This document shows, piece by piece, positions 34,023 to 45,313 of a stretch of 64,000 nucleotides of DNA. Every line of letters starts with the position of its first letter. The stretch's first letter is position 1. Source of the DNA: Girardinichthys multiradiatus (taxonomy: Eukaryota; Chordata; Actinopteri; Cyprinodontiformes; Goodeidae); NCBI RefSeq assembly GCF_021462225.1, contig NC_061794.1, forward strand, positions 21,379,284 through 21,443,283. Direction: 5' to 3'. Below the pieces are notes generated by a model. That model was given only the letters and a program-made list of their open reading frames with translations, searched no databases and was not told the origin of the DNA. The translations under genes were made by a program, and so were the position numbers.

Positions 34023-35591
34023 CAGGTCCTTCTCAAAATATTAGCATATTGTGATAAAGTTAATTATTTTCCATAATGTCATGATGAAAATTTAACATTC
34101 ATATATTTTAGATTCATTGCACACTAACTGAAATATTTCAGGTCTTTTATTGTCTTAATACGGATGATTTTGGCATACAGCTCATGAAAACCCAAAATTC
34201 CTATCTCACAAAATTAGCATATCATTAAAAGGGTCTCTAAACGAGCTATGAACCTAATCATCTGAATCAACGAGTTAACTCTAAACACCTGCAAAAGATT
34301 CCTGAGGCCTTTAAAACTCCCAGCCTGGTTCATCACTCAAAACCCCAATCATGGGTAAGACTGCCGACCTGACTGCTGTCCAGAAGGCCACTATTGACAC
34401 CCTCAAGCAAGAGGGTAAGACACAGAAAGAAATTTCTGTACGAATAGGCTGTTCCCAGAGTGCTGTATCAAGGCTCCTCAGTGGGAAGTCTGTGGGAAGG
34501 AAAAAGTGTGGCAGAAAACGCTGCACAACGAGAAGAGGTGACCGGACCCTGAGGAAGATTTTGGAGAAGGGCCGATTCCAGACCTTGGGGGACCTGCGGA
34601 AGCAGTGGACTGAGTCTGGAGTAGAAACATCCAGAGCCACCGTGCACAGGTGTGTGCAGGAAATGGGCTACAGGTGCCGCATTCCCCAGACCTGGGCTAC
34701 AGAGAAGCAGCACTGGACTGTTGCTCAGTGGTCCAAAGTACTTTTTTCGGATGAAAGCAAATTCTGCATGTCATTCAGAAATCAAGGTGCCAGAGTCTGG
34801 AGGAAGACTGGGGAGAAGGAAATGCCAAAATGCCAGAAGTCCAGTGTCAAGTACCCACAGTCAGTGATGGTCTGGGGTGCCGTGTCAGCTGCTGGTGTTG
34901 GTCCACTGTGTTTTATCAAGGGCAGGGTCAATGCAGCTAGCTATCAGGAGATTTTGGAGCACTTCATGCTTCCATCTGCTGAAAAGCTTTATGGAGATGA
35001 AGATTTCATTTTTCAGCACGACCTGGCACCTGCTCACAGTGCCAAAACCACTGGTAAATGGTTTACTGACCATGGTATCACTGTGCTCAATTGGCCTGCC
35101 AACTCTCCTGACCTGAACCCCATAGAGAATCTGTGGGATATTGTGAAGAGAACGTTGAGAGACTCAAGACCCAACACTCTGGATGAGCTAAAGGCCGCTA
35201 TCGAAGCATCCTGGGCCTCCATAAGACCTCAGCAGTGCCACAGGCTGATTGCCTCCATGCCACGCCGCATTGAAGCAGTCATTTCTGCAAAAGGACTCCC
35301 GACCAAGTATTGAGTGCATAACTGTACATGATTATTTGAAGGTTGACGTTTTTTTGTATTAAAAACACTTTTCTTTTATTGGTCGGATGAAATATGCTAA
35401 TTTTGTGAGATAGGAATTTTGGGTTTTCATGAGCTGTATGCCAAAATCATCTGTATTAAGACAATAAAAGACCTGAAATATTTCAGTTAGTGTGCAATGA
35501 ATCTAAAATGTGTGAATGTTAAATTTTCATCATGACATTATGGAAAATAATGAACTTTATCACAATATGCTAATATTTTGAGAAGGACCTG
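34023..35591 (+). mobile_element. Tc1/mariner element, copy 3 (42 bp shorter)
   Basis: The same family as copies 1 and 2, from CAGGTCCTTCTC at 34023 to GAGAAGGACCTG at 35591. TA lies at 34021-34022 and 35592-35593. The inverted repeats are 200 bp each (34023-34222 and 35392-35591). The 128-bp leader is identical by eye to that of copy 2. The element is shorter than copy 2 because of a 42-bp deletion in the transposase gene. Confidence 0.96.
34351..35313 (+). CDS. Tc1/mariner DD34E transposase (copy 3, 14-residue deletion)
   Basis: A 320-codon frame, open throughout. Compared with copy 2 it lacks 14 residues after CRIPQ (position 113), going straight to TWATEKQ. The lost piece is the basic linker between the second helix-turn-helix and the catalytic domain, which includes the LLNQKQRQKR stretch. 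The catalytic residues remain in SDES (D134), QHDLAPAHS (D224) and NPIEN (E259), still with 34 residues between the last two. The N-terminal half shares Val30, Gln36, Leu42, Leu71 and Cys101 with copy 1, while the C-terminal half is like copy 2 except for KGLPTKY at the end. The linker loss may impair nuclear import, DNA binding or domain geometry. That is inference; the protein could also act as a competitor of full-length enzyme. Confidence 0.93.
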   Translation: MGKTADLTAVQKATIDTLKQEGKTQKEISVRIGCSQSAVSRLLSGKSVGRKKCGRKRCTTRRGDRTLRKILEKGRFQTLGDLRKQWTESGVETSRATVHRCVQEMGYRCRIPQTWATEKQHWTVAQWSKVLFSDESKFCMSFRNQGARVWRKTGEKEMPKCQKSSVKYPQSVMVWGAVSAAGVGPLCFIKGRVNAASYQEILEHFMLPSAEKLYGDEDFIFQHDLAPAHSAKTTGKWFTDHGITVLNWPANSPDLNPIENLWDIVKRTLRDSRPNTLDELKAAIEASWASIRPQQCHRLIASMPRRIEAVISAKGLPTKY

Positions 35592-35593
35592 TA

Positions 35594-37257
35594 TGTATTG
35601 ACCTAATATTCTCTCATGTCTGAAGGAGGTCTATGTGTAGTTTCAGTGTCAGAAGGATGTAATGCTTTCTGGCGTTTTTAATGTTGTCTTAATACCACAA
35701 AGCTGTACTTTTACTGAAGATCTTAACAGGAGCATCTCACACCAGCCCATGGTCATTCTCATTATACTGTAAATCTGGTCATTTTCAGTCAGTGCGCTCA
35801 AGTATGTGAGGTAAGTGACATTGACCAACACAAACAGTGATCTGTTGAGACACAGCCAGACTATCTAGCTAGTTTCTAGGTTGAAGTGAAAACTTGCTGA
35901 GGGAGGCTGGGCTGAACAGTTAGTCTTCTCCCCCTCATGGCACACTGTTTACACTGATCCCCAAGGCCATTTGTTTGCAGCACTTCCTTGCCCCACAGCA
36001 CCATGCATAATGCAGGAATCAAAATGTTAACAATGGCAAATAAAATCAGCAAGGTGCCCCCACAAATCAGGGCAGTTTAGGAGCACATTTAATCATTTGC
36101 ACATTTGGGACAACGCATAGCAATTAATTCTGGCATTTCAAAGAAGATCAGCAGCCATTTTTTTCTGGGCCTTCTTAGTTTCCCCCATCCACTGCAGACC
36201 AGAAGTAGTGCCTCTCTTTTAAGCATCTCCACATTTTGGCCCAATTACGTTTATTATCTCTTTGCACTCAAATAGATGCAAACTCTTGTATGATGTTGCA
36301 CAGAATTGCATCAACACAGCTCACCCAGCAAAAGAAATAAAACTAGGCATTGTTTGAAGATGGTCTCCCATGTATACACATGAGAAGTAACCCAGACTCA
36401 GTCTTGCATTTCTCCCGTGCGCTCCAAGACAAACAAGTCACATCACCATATGGTGATGTCAGGAAAATAAATAATTTAGAGAAATTCATGTGCGGCGTGC
36501 AGATGAGCGACCGCATAAAATACCAACACAGGCTTTCTCATACTTAACCCTTCCGATAAGAGCCTTCAGCAGAGGGGGGACCACAAAGAGACAACCACAA
36601 TATCTTGCCTTAACTGAATTGAAAACTACTTTGGAGATCCAAAGACCAGGACTGGCAAATGTCTCCGGACATAAGGATGGCATTTTTTGCAGATACAATC
36701 TGCAGAGCCTTTCAGCACTTCCTGAACACGAGACAACCTAATCTAATGAACCGGAGGGGTGTGTGGTGGGCAAAATCTGCTCAGGCTTTTAGCCCAGTGC
36801 CAGCATCCTCACATCTCAGAGCAGACAAAAAATCCACTTGTTATTTTCATTCCCACTGAATTTTCCCCGAGGTGTGCTTTGTGTGGCTTGAATCATCGCT
36901 GCTCAAGTCTTTAGAGTTGTAAAGTGAAGAAGAAAAATACCATGCACAAACACAAGCTGATGGCAAGGTTACAAACATTCAGAGAAGGGGGCACTCGTTT
37001 TCTGCCAAGCCCGGGGAAAACTCACAGAGGGCTAGAGAGAGCGAGAACAGAGACGGGCCGTGTTGCTGACATGGCAGCCGTCACATCATACTAACCGGTA
37101 GGACTGATGCACACAGACAGCACTGAGATATGTGACACACTTTTTTGAGTACAGACCAAAAGCAAAAGTGTATTTTAAATTCTGAAGGACATTTTAATGC
37201 CTAAACGTCCAAAAAGGAAGCATAATAAGAAGCTTAAGTTGGAACGAGAGGCAATTT
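35594..37257. other. unassigned non-coding DNA
   Basis: No gene recognised. The segment 35880-37100 is free of familiar repeats. Short frames there (up to 83 codons) have no motifs. Confidence 0.4.
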
Positions 37258-37795
37258 CATTGTCAAGTCAAGTCAAGTCAAGTTTATTTATATAGCGCTT
37301 TTCAGCAACAAGTCACTCAAGGTGCCGTACAAAAGGAAAAACATTACAATGATACAGAAAATCAAACAACAGAGGTAATTTAAAATAAATTAATACAAAA
37401 AATAAAGAGTATAGAATGATGGATAAGAAAATGAAAGGAAAACTGGACTGAAAACGTAACTAATAATGTTTAGATGGCACATTCAAAGGCCACTCTAAAC
37501 AAATAAGTTTTTAATCTTGATTTAAAGCAACTTAGGGTTTGGGCACTTTTACAGTTTTCTGGGAGTTTATTCCAGATTAGTGGAGCATAAGAACTAAAAG
37601 CTGCTTTTCCATGTTTGGTTCTGCTTCTGGGTGTGCAGAGTAGATTTGAGCCAAAAGACCTGAGAGGTCTGGGTGGTTGATACACTGACAACAAGTCTGT
37701 AATGTATTTTGGTGCTTTTCAGTGATTTATAGACTAACAGAAGTATTTTAAAGTCTATTCTCTGAGCTACAGGGAGCCAGTTTAGGGACTTTCTT
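37258..37795 (-). mobile_element. L2-type LINE 3' end
   Basis: On the minus strand the sequence ends in AAGCGCTATATAAATAAACT followed by a (TTGAC)n tail (37262-37281), the hallmark 3' end of teleost L2-type LINEs. Upstream lies the C-terminal coding scrap described separately, and further family words up to about 37795 (CTGGCTCCCTGTAGCTCAGA on the minus strand). It is 5' truncated. Confidence 0.72.
37470..37694 (-). pseudogene. L2-type LINE ORF2 C-terminal remnant
   Basis: A 74-codon frame containing RSFGSNLLCTPRSRTKHGKA, AFSSYAPLIWNKLPENCKSA and TLSCFKSRLKTYLF. This matches the conserved C-terminus of L2/CR1-group LINE polyproteins (pattern R-T-K...G...AFS..AP.LWN.LP...R...L..FK..LKTYLF). 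No reverse transcriptase motifs are present. Non-functional fragment. Confidence 0.72.
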
Positions 37796-40480
37796 AGTTC
37801 TTAGTTTCATATTGAAATTAAGAAACTTTAAGATGACTAGACAAAACAATGGTTTACTATTACCTCTGAAGAGTTCTCTAGGCCAATCCGATTATAATTG
37901 CTGCCATTTGAATTTAGCCTTTTTAAACACAGCTTTAGAACCTTAAATTAATTAGATGTACCAATCCAATTTACATTTTTCCTTAAGATTTGACCTCATT
38001 CTGACTTTTTACACAAAGGATGTTCATGGCTACAAGAAAACAAAGCAAATGAAGGAATACAAGATCATCCCGTTCAGGGTCAAATGCATCAAAGCATTTC
38101 CACTTACCATTACACTTTACCACTATATCTGATTTGTAATAAACTAAGAAAAAGTGTGTCAAAGTGCATTCTGACCCTTTTTGTAAGACATTTTAAGTAC
38201 CTCGTAATATCCCTACGACTAGACATTCAGTGACTGTTAAGTTGATCTATTTCTTAAAAAAACAAAGTCCTATTTTTAATAGGTGCCATGTGTAATTTAA
38301 GATCTTAAGTGATAAAACATGTGGCTAAACTTTCTTTTAAAAAAATCTAAAGGTTTGCAGCCACTGCAAGACCCACATTTTCTAAATTATCCATATTTGC
38401 TTATAAACATCTATATGTTTATATATATTTAGTATATTAATCCAGGGTAAGCCATAATCCTAACACATTTTGGATTAGATCATTCTTCTTCTCCTTAACT
38501 TTGTAAATGATAGAGATATGAGTCTTCACAATCATGTTAATATTACAAATTTTGCAACAAAGCACAATAGAAAGAATTTCATTCTTATTAATGCAAAGTA
38601 TCTGCTTAGCTGGATATGATATTACATAAAGACAGACACTGTGACTGGCAGTAAAAGATCCAAATGTGTTTTGCAAGAAAACCTCTGTGCACTTTAAGTC
38701 TCAAACAAAAGTCAGCAAAATAATCAGCATGATGCTTCTGAGTAAATGATATCACAAGTTGTTAAAGTGTTGAAGGGTACAAGAAGTTTTAAAACTTGAA
38801 AATATTGCCGTACATCATTCTGTCTTTCAAGGACTACAGGTACAAAAGCATCTTCTGATATCATTTCATGACTTGTGAAACAACAGGCTTTTAATTTAAT
38901 GTTTCCTCTCTTTAATGTGTACATCAGAACAAAGCAAGCCAACAGAATAAGCAAAAAAAAAAGAAAGATAGCCGGAGTTTCTCCACAAACGCTATAAATC
39001 ACTGCCACTTTTATAGCTTCTAATAAGTTGATGCAAAGCCATTTTTCTTCCCCCCCAACGTTCAAACATTTAGGGCATATTTACAAGGAACTTGTTAAAA
39101 TATTTAATAATATTTAGTGGCAATTTTGGAGCAGCCTGTCAGAGTGAAATATACAGCCTTAAAGTGTTTAAAAAGGCAACAACATGAATAACAAAGTGTC
39201 AAAATTCCCTAATTTGCATGAACAGGCTATAACTCCTGATACCTTGCTTTAAAAAAAAGAGGATTTTATCAAAAAGAGTCATTAAATAAGCATTGAAAGT
39301 GAGTGATGGCAAAGACTCATCCACAAAATCGCCCCCCCCCCCCCCTCACACACACACACACACACACACTACAGATGCCTCTGAGATCAAGTCAGCCAAT
39401 AAAAGGACATATATCCTGCCGCTTTGACTTATTTATCCGGTGTGGATGAGCGCAAGATGGAATATCTCCTATAGGCAAGCTTAATTAATTGTGATAAAAG
39501 GCCTAATTTAGAGTCTGCACTAGAAAAGGGAGCCAAACAATAATATTCACTACAAATCATCTCTGCCTGTCAAATATTTCCCCCATAACTTTCTATTTCA
39601 AAGTCATCCGGACGTGAGGCTTTTGTTAAGGAACCTTGCTGAGCCAAAGAGAAAAAAGAAAAGCTCCCACACATTTCTGCTACTTGGTCCTTGCTCCTGA
39701 CAGATAGAATCAGATGAACTCACAGATGCTTCACGTCTCTTGCCCTTTGATGGTCTCTTCCATGGTATCCACTGGTTTCCACAGTAAGACCGAGTGACCT
39801 GGGCCTGCCCTGTCAGTCCCAGTCAGAAAAAAGGCCCCCGTTGACACTGATTGCAAGGCTATGACTAGTCTCTCCCCTGTGCCCTCTCAGTGCAACTCTA
39901 ATTAATAGCCAATTCATCTTCTCTGATCTGAGCCAGCACATGGAGTAATATATCGTTAGTTTGGCAAGCGAGCTATTAAAGTGTAATAACCAAGTACCAG
40001 CACTCGATTTGGAAGAGTAGCACATACTTAACCATGAAGTGGAAACAATTAATTTATTGGAGGATCTCCTGTAACCAATCATTTACTACCACTCACACTG
40101 TGATGCAAAAGCCATCTCCTGTTGTGTGTGGCACACGTCAGTGACATATTTTGGGCTCAGTGCCTCAAACCTCTTGCACTATGACCAGTAATAACACAGG
40201 ATTCATTTAAAAAGCAATGTCACACTTTGTGCCCACATGGAAAACCTTTCAAATGGCCGTGTGCAAGGTAACAGGTTCATTACATAAAGGACCATACTTG
40301 ATTACAGATCAGTATCTTTTTATATATTTATACATATATTACTGCCAGAATTCTGTTTTAGTTCTTTTCTTCTTTGATTTTATTGCATTGATTTTACTTT
40401 TTTAAATTTTCGGATCAATGTTTGGTCCTATTGTGCATCGCTGAAGTTTTATTATTCCCTATAAAGCATTTGTAACAGGT
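37796..40480. other. unassigned non-coding DNA
   Basis: No gene recognised. It contains a C14 run followed by a CA repeat (39332-39369). The interval 39380-40100 is repeat-free, balanced in composition and could be regulatory. Confidence 0.4.
39332..39369. repeat. C14 run plus (CA)n microsatellite
   Basis: About 14 C followed directly by TCACACACAC... to 39369. Confidence 0.9.
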
Positions 40481-40640
40481 ATGCATGTTTCATCACACAC
40501 TGCACAAACAAGCATGTTAGGTTAATTGGAGGTTTGGAAATCCCACTGGGTGGAGGTTTTGCCTCTTGTGTCTCTGTGTTGGACCTGCAGTGGACTGGGG
40601 ATCTGTCCAGGATGTACCCCACCACTTGCATGTAGGTCAA
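40480..40640 (+). repeat. tRNA-derived SINE, 3' part
   Basis: Words GTTAGGTTAATTGGAGGTTT, TGGACCTGCAGTGGACTGGG and TGTCCAGGATGTACCCCACC match the body and 3' half of the SINE seen at 41380, 43822 and 55990. The tRNA-like head is missing. Confidence 0.6.
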
Positions 40641-40951
40641 TGGAATAGGCTACACATCTTATTCAAGATTACCTGGGTACAAAGTGGATGTCTGTATTTA
40701 TATTTCACCTGATTGTTATATTTTCTGTGAAATCTTTGCACCAAAGGTTTAAGGAGGTCCTATTTAAATAAACATGATCATGTGGATCATTTATTAGAAT
40801 ATATACAGATAGAATACCTCAAAATAAATGTCTTTTAGTATGGAATTTGATGGCTCCTTTTCAGTTTTCAGCAGTTTCGTTTTTAAATTCATGTTAAATT
40901 CATGTTCATGTTCGATTCCAAGTTGCCCACAGGGCTAAATTTTAATAGCTA

Positions 40952-41345
40952 CGGTATAGTGCAAAAGGTATTATACTCCTTGATTTTTTTTTCATATTAC
41001 CAAAACAAACTTGTTTACCTAGCAGTTGTGAAAAGCATTCCAAAATCAAGATTGTCCCACCGCATTCTTTCACTGCGCAAAAGGTGCATTTAGTTTGGTG
41101 TCAGAGAGTCTGCTTTCGGCCACACAAAGCATTATACATTTCGTACAAATTAGGTGAATTTTGAAGGCAATGGGTTGCACTTGATTTTAATTAAGGGGAC
41201 TTGAGGGCAGAATAAAATCTAAATCATTTCAGATTTTTACTTGTAATAATACCCTTCAAAATTTTCCTTCCACTTAAAACTACACATCATTTGTGTTGGT
41301 GTATCACCTAAAATCTCAATAAAATATATTTGGGACTGTTAACAT
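40952..41345. mobile_element. short Tc1-derived deletion element
   Basis: The left side follows TA and reads CGGTATAGTGCAAAAGGTAT then TATACTCCTTGA, a diverged Tc1 left terminus. The right side carries ATTTTCCTTCCACTTAAAAC, TTTGTGTTGGTGTATCACCT and AATCTCAATAAAATATATTT, the 3' arm of the same family as 14.9-15.9 kb. No transposase lies between, so this is a miniature or deletion derivative. Its right end is eroded. Confidence 0.5.
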
Positions 41346-41371
41346 GAATAAAACACAGGACAAACAAGCAT

Positions 41372-41578
41372 GTGCGCACGTGCTTAAACCTAGAGGCAAT
41401 TTAGAGAGACTAATTAACTTAGCAGTCATGTTTTTGAACTGTGGGAAGGAAGTACCGGAGGACCTACAGAGAACCCACAAATGCACAGGCAGGACATGCA
41501 AAATCCACGCAGGAAACTATTCGCCGGGATTCAAACCGAGGACCTTCTTGCTGCACTACTGTGCCGCCATCCAACAGC
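41372..41578 (-). repeat. tRNA-derived SINE, 5' half
   Basis: The minus strand reads a tRNA-like head with a B-box GGTTTGAATCCC, followed by GCGTGGATTTTGCATGTCCT, TTCCCACAGTTCAAAAACAT and TTAATTAGTCTCTCTAAATT. This is the classical order of a widespread teleost SINE. The plus-strand 79-codon frame is a shadow. Confidence 0.7.
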
Positions 41579-41579
41579 A

Positions 41580-43230
41580 ATGATAATTTAATCTCACTCA
41601 AAAGATGAAAGAACTTTATTTTCTTAGTTATATCAATATACAGTATTATGAGACAAGCATCTCACAGATATTAAAAGCAGTAAAGAGCAGGATTAGTCAT
41701 ATTTGTTGCTTTCCTAAACATGACTTGATTGGTACTAATCTTTAGCAGGAAAATAAAATGAAACTCCGTTAAACAACAATAACGTATCACGAAAATTAAC
41801 AAAGACAAAACTAGTACTTTGGTGTGTTCTGTAATGCACTATAGAACAATAAATCCCTCCTCCAAACTCTGATAATTGAGGGAAATAAATGAAAATACAA
41901 AGGCTCGCTGTGCTTTCGGTCTTCCTCTGAAGCAAAACATTTAAAACCCATTATTCTTTTTTGCAAGAACTAATGACATTTTTTGTCTCTTCAGCTTAAT
42001 GCTCTAATTGACGCTTTTTTCAGAAGGATAGCCCAGATGGAAAAATAAGTACCTCCTTAAAGACCCAACTCCCTTGTTCATTCTGTGAGCTTTAAGTCTG
42101 TTATTAATTAAACTTTCACCAAGTCAGGATTTTTTTTTATTAAAAAGATAAAGTCTGCTGTACCATTAAACAGAACTATCCTATTGTTTCTGAGGCTAAA
42201 ATTTTACTTCTATAAATAAGACTTTTTTAATATCATCAGAGGGACTGGGACCAAAGGATCTACACAGTAAAGTAATTAGAGGAAGATTTTCATCCCAAAC
42301 ACTTGGAAATTGGTCAGCTTTAACCATTAAACTTCCCTCAAACTGAATAAATATGCTAAGAGTGCTCATTTTAGCATCATAGGATATTATTCAAACAGAG
42401 GCAGTATTATCACACTCAGGGAGAAACATAATGTAAATATGTGTTTTGTCATCACCATCTGTGTAACCGTGCATCTTTGACATCCCGCTATGCTGTCGTT
42501 GTGGTGAGGAAATAAAGCTGCAGCCAAATATTGACTGCAGTTTTATGATCAGTCATCCACTTGATCAATCAAATCCCTATTGTGTCATTAAGTTTGCAAC
42601 AATATTTGTCAATCCGCACCATAAGACGGCGATTGGTTGGCTTCAAAAAGAAAAAAAACGTTTTAGAGAGAGCCAAAAGATAAAATGGGACACAGGGCAC
42701 ACAGAGCTGCAAAAGACAATTAAATCATTGCTTTAGGAGGCCACAGGGTTCATAGTTAGGATGCTTTTATTTTATGATTTATTAATCAAGTCTGATGTTG
42801 TTTTAGTTTTCTTTAGATTATAGGTGTTCTGTTATTTCCTATCTTTCTGTGCCTTCGAAAACTTTTACAATAATCAGTATAATGCTAAGTGCTGTCACAA
42901 TATTTTATAAATCCAAAGATGTGAACAACCCTTTACGTTCCTTTCTTGGATTCAGACTTTCATGTTTGCTTAAGTTATTCTTTAGACTTAGAAAGCAACC
43001 TCATCTATTGAAAGACGATTTTGTTTGAGATCTTAAAAAAGCAGCCAACCTAAACATCAACTTATGGTTGAAAAGTGAAAAGACATTCACATAAAGATGT
43101 CTAAATGTGGTTGAAAGGCGGTTGAAGTTGATCAAATGGGCTTTAAGCAAGCCTGATTTTAACATCTTTGTTTAGCTTAATTTGGGCAGATGGACTGGAT
43201 GCAAAAGCCCAGATTGGGAAATATTTTTTA
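41580..43230. other. unassigned non-coding DNA
   Basis: No gene or familiar repeat recognised. Confidence 0.4.
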
Positions 43231-43232
43231 TT

Positions 43233-43372
43233 AAATTCAATTCAATTAAAAACTACTTTATTAATCCCAAATGGAATTTAAAAGTTCTAATAACTCAAAC
43301 TAAGTTTCTTCAAAGAGTCACCAAAAACAGAGATGGCTGTGGGCAGGATGGGTCTCCTCTCCACAGGGGCTT
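43233..43372 (-). repeat. LINE 3'-end fragment
   Basis: On the minus strand the sequence ends TTTGGGATTAATAAAGTAGT followed by an (AATTG)n-like tail, and upstream has CCTGCCCACAGCCATCTCTG. This is a recurrent teleost LINE 3' end. Only about 140 bp is left. Confidence 0.5.
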
Positions 43373-43374
43373 TT

Positions 43375-43820
43375 TTGGAGCAAAATAAGAGATATCCAGT
43401 GGAAGGATGTCAAACTGTTATCCTCAATATTTTCCATAGGTCTGTCTAAAGAAAAGTGAATTTATCTGAGCTGTGTGTTATGTGCAGAAACAACAATGGT
43501 TTATTCCTTGAGTTTAGCCTTTGTAATCGTATCTCTAAAAATGATGAGTCAGCAATCCCAACCTAAGTGGAAAAACTGAGAATTCCACAGAGAAACTTTA
43601 AAAGATTTTCAGAAACCTGAAATAAGAGCTGCATGAGACCATTTTAAAAGGTTACAAGATAATCTGGGTAACTGGAAGCAAAAAAAATAAAATATCGTGG
43701 GTTGAAAAAATTACAGAAGGGTCTATTCAATAGCAATGAAAATCTCAAGAAATCATTTAAGGAAGATAAAAGAAATATGAATCAGTGTTTAACAACCAAC
43801 ATATTAACTTGAAGTAGCTG
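43375..43820. other. unassigned non-coding DNA
   Basis: No features recognised between the LINE fragment and the CCAT microsatellite. Confidence 0.4.
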
Positions 43821-43821
43821 C

Positions 43822-43854
<33 letters not shown>

Positions 43855-43888
43855 CCATCCATCCATCCATCCATCCATCCATCCATCC
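43822..43888. repeat. (CCAT)n microsatellite
   Basis: About 16 tandem CCAT units with one GTCC interruption. It is the tail of the SINE fragment. Confidence 0.95.
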
Positions 43889-43981
43889 GGGGTACTGGAC
43901 AGATCATAAGACCAACAACACATTTGATAAACATGACAAACAGCCATTTATACAAACACTCCCACCTGATGGCAATTTAGA
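43822..43981 (-). repeat. SINE 3' half with (GGAT)n tail
   Basis: Seen from the minus strand: CTAAATTGCCATCAGGTGGG, GTATAAATGGCTGTTTGTCA and GATCTGTCCAGTACCCC, followed by (GGAT)n (43822-43888, one interruption). It is the 3' half of the SINE whose head is at 41380-41578, with an internal deletion. It lies directly downstream of the LINE at 43999. Confidence 0.62.
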
Positions 43982-45313
43982 ATTTAATTCATTGAAGGTA
44001 CTCGTACTCGTACTCGTCGTCTTCCGTCCCCGGGTCACGGGGGCAGCAGACTCAGCAGAGATGCCCAGACGTCCCTCTCCCCAGACACCTCTTCCAGCTC
44101 CTCCGGGGGGAGCCCAAGGCGTTCCCAGGCCAGCCGAGAGACATAGTCCCTCCAGCGTGTCCTGGGCCGTCCCCTGGGCCTCCTCCCGGAGGGACGTCCT
44201 CACCTTATCTCTAAGGGAGTGCCCGGCCACCCTACGAAGGAAGCTCATTTCAGCCGCTTGTATCCGGGATCTCGTTCTTTCGGCCATGACCCAAAGTTCA
44301 TGGCCATAGGTGAGGGTAGGAACATAGACCGACCAGTAAATCGAGAGCTTCGCTTTTCGGCTCAGCTCTCTCTTCACCACAACGGACCGGCACAGCGCCC
44401 CCATTACTGTGGCTGCCGCACCGATCCGTCTGTCGATCTCCCGCTCCATTCTTCCTTCACTCGTGAACAAGACCCCGAGATACTTAAACTCCTCCACTTG
44501 AGGCAGGAACTCCCCTCCAACCTGAAGAGGACAAGCCACCCTTTTCCGGTCGAGAACCATGGCCTCGGACTTGGAGGAGCTGATCTTCATCCCAGCCGCT
44601 TCACACTCGGCTGCGAACCGCCCCAGTGCATGCTGTAGGTCTTGGCTAGATGGGGCCAGCAGGACCACGTCATCTGCAAAAAGAAGAGACGAAATACTCT
44701 GGTCCCCAAACCAGACCCCCTCCGGCCCTTGGCTGCATCTAGAAATCCTGTCCATAAAAGTTATGAACAGGACCGGTGACAAAGGGCAGCCTTGCCGGAG
44801 TCCAACATGCACCGGGAACAGGTCCGACTTAGTGCCGGCAATGCGAACCAAACTCCTGCTCCGTTTGTACAGAGACCGGATAGCCCCTAGTAAAGAGCCA
44901 CCGATTCCATACTCCTGGAGCACCCCCCACAGGGCATCACGAGGGACACAGTTGAATGCCTTCTCCAGGTCCACAAAACACATGTGGACCGGTTGGGCAA
45001 ACTCCCATGAACCCTCGAGTACCCTGTAGAGGGTATAGAGCTGGTCCAGTGTCCCACGGCCGGGACGAAAACCACACTGCTCCTCCTGAAGCCGGGGTTC
45101 GACTATCGGCCGGACTCTCCTCTCCAATACCCTGGCGTAGGCCTTACCAGGGAGGCTGAGGAGTGTGATCCCCCTGTAGTTGGAACACACCCTCCGGTCA
45201 CCCTTCTTATGAAGGGCGACCACCACCCCAGTCTGCCAATCCAAAGGCACTGTCCACGTCCGCCACGCAATGTTGAAGAGGCGTGTCAACCATGACAGCC
45301 CCACAACATCCAA
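43904..45313 (-). pseudogene. LINE reverse transcriptase domain (broken element)
   Basis: The open frame is 469 codons. Recognisable polymerase blocks run in order: HKKGDRRVCSNYRGITLLSL (fingers), GFRPGRGTLDQ, MCFVDLEKAF with the motif A Asp at residue 115, GLRQGCPLSPVLF (motif B, 171-183) and LFADDVVLL (motif C, Asp 214-215). The thumb region (FKYLGVLF, RRIGAAATVM) follows, then LSIYWSVYVPTLTYGHELWV. Catalytic Asp residues are all present. After SLRDKVRTS the frame jumps to REEAQGTAQDT, omitting about 50 residues retained in the copy at 32.5 kb. The last 30 or so residues are read from the tail and the adjacent SINE. The start Met is internal; the true domain begins upstream in another frame. 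Confidence 0.88.

Noticed and set aside
39813..40082. 89-codon minus-strand frame in a repeat-free region
   Set aside because: No recognisable motif and no splice context that I could defend.
43822..43888. Tandem CCAT array considered as a CRISPR-like or satellite array
   Set aside because: It is a 4-bp microsatellite with no spacers and is the tail of a SINE.
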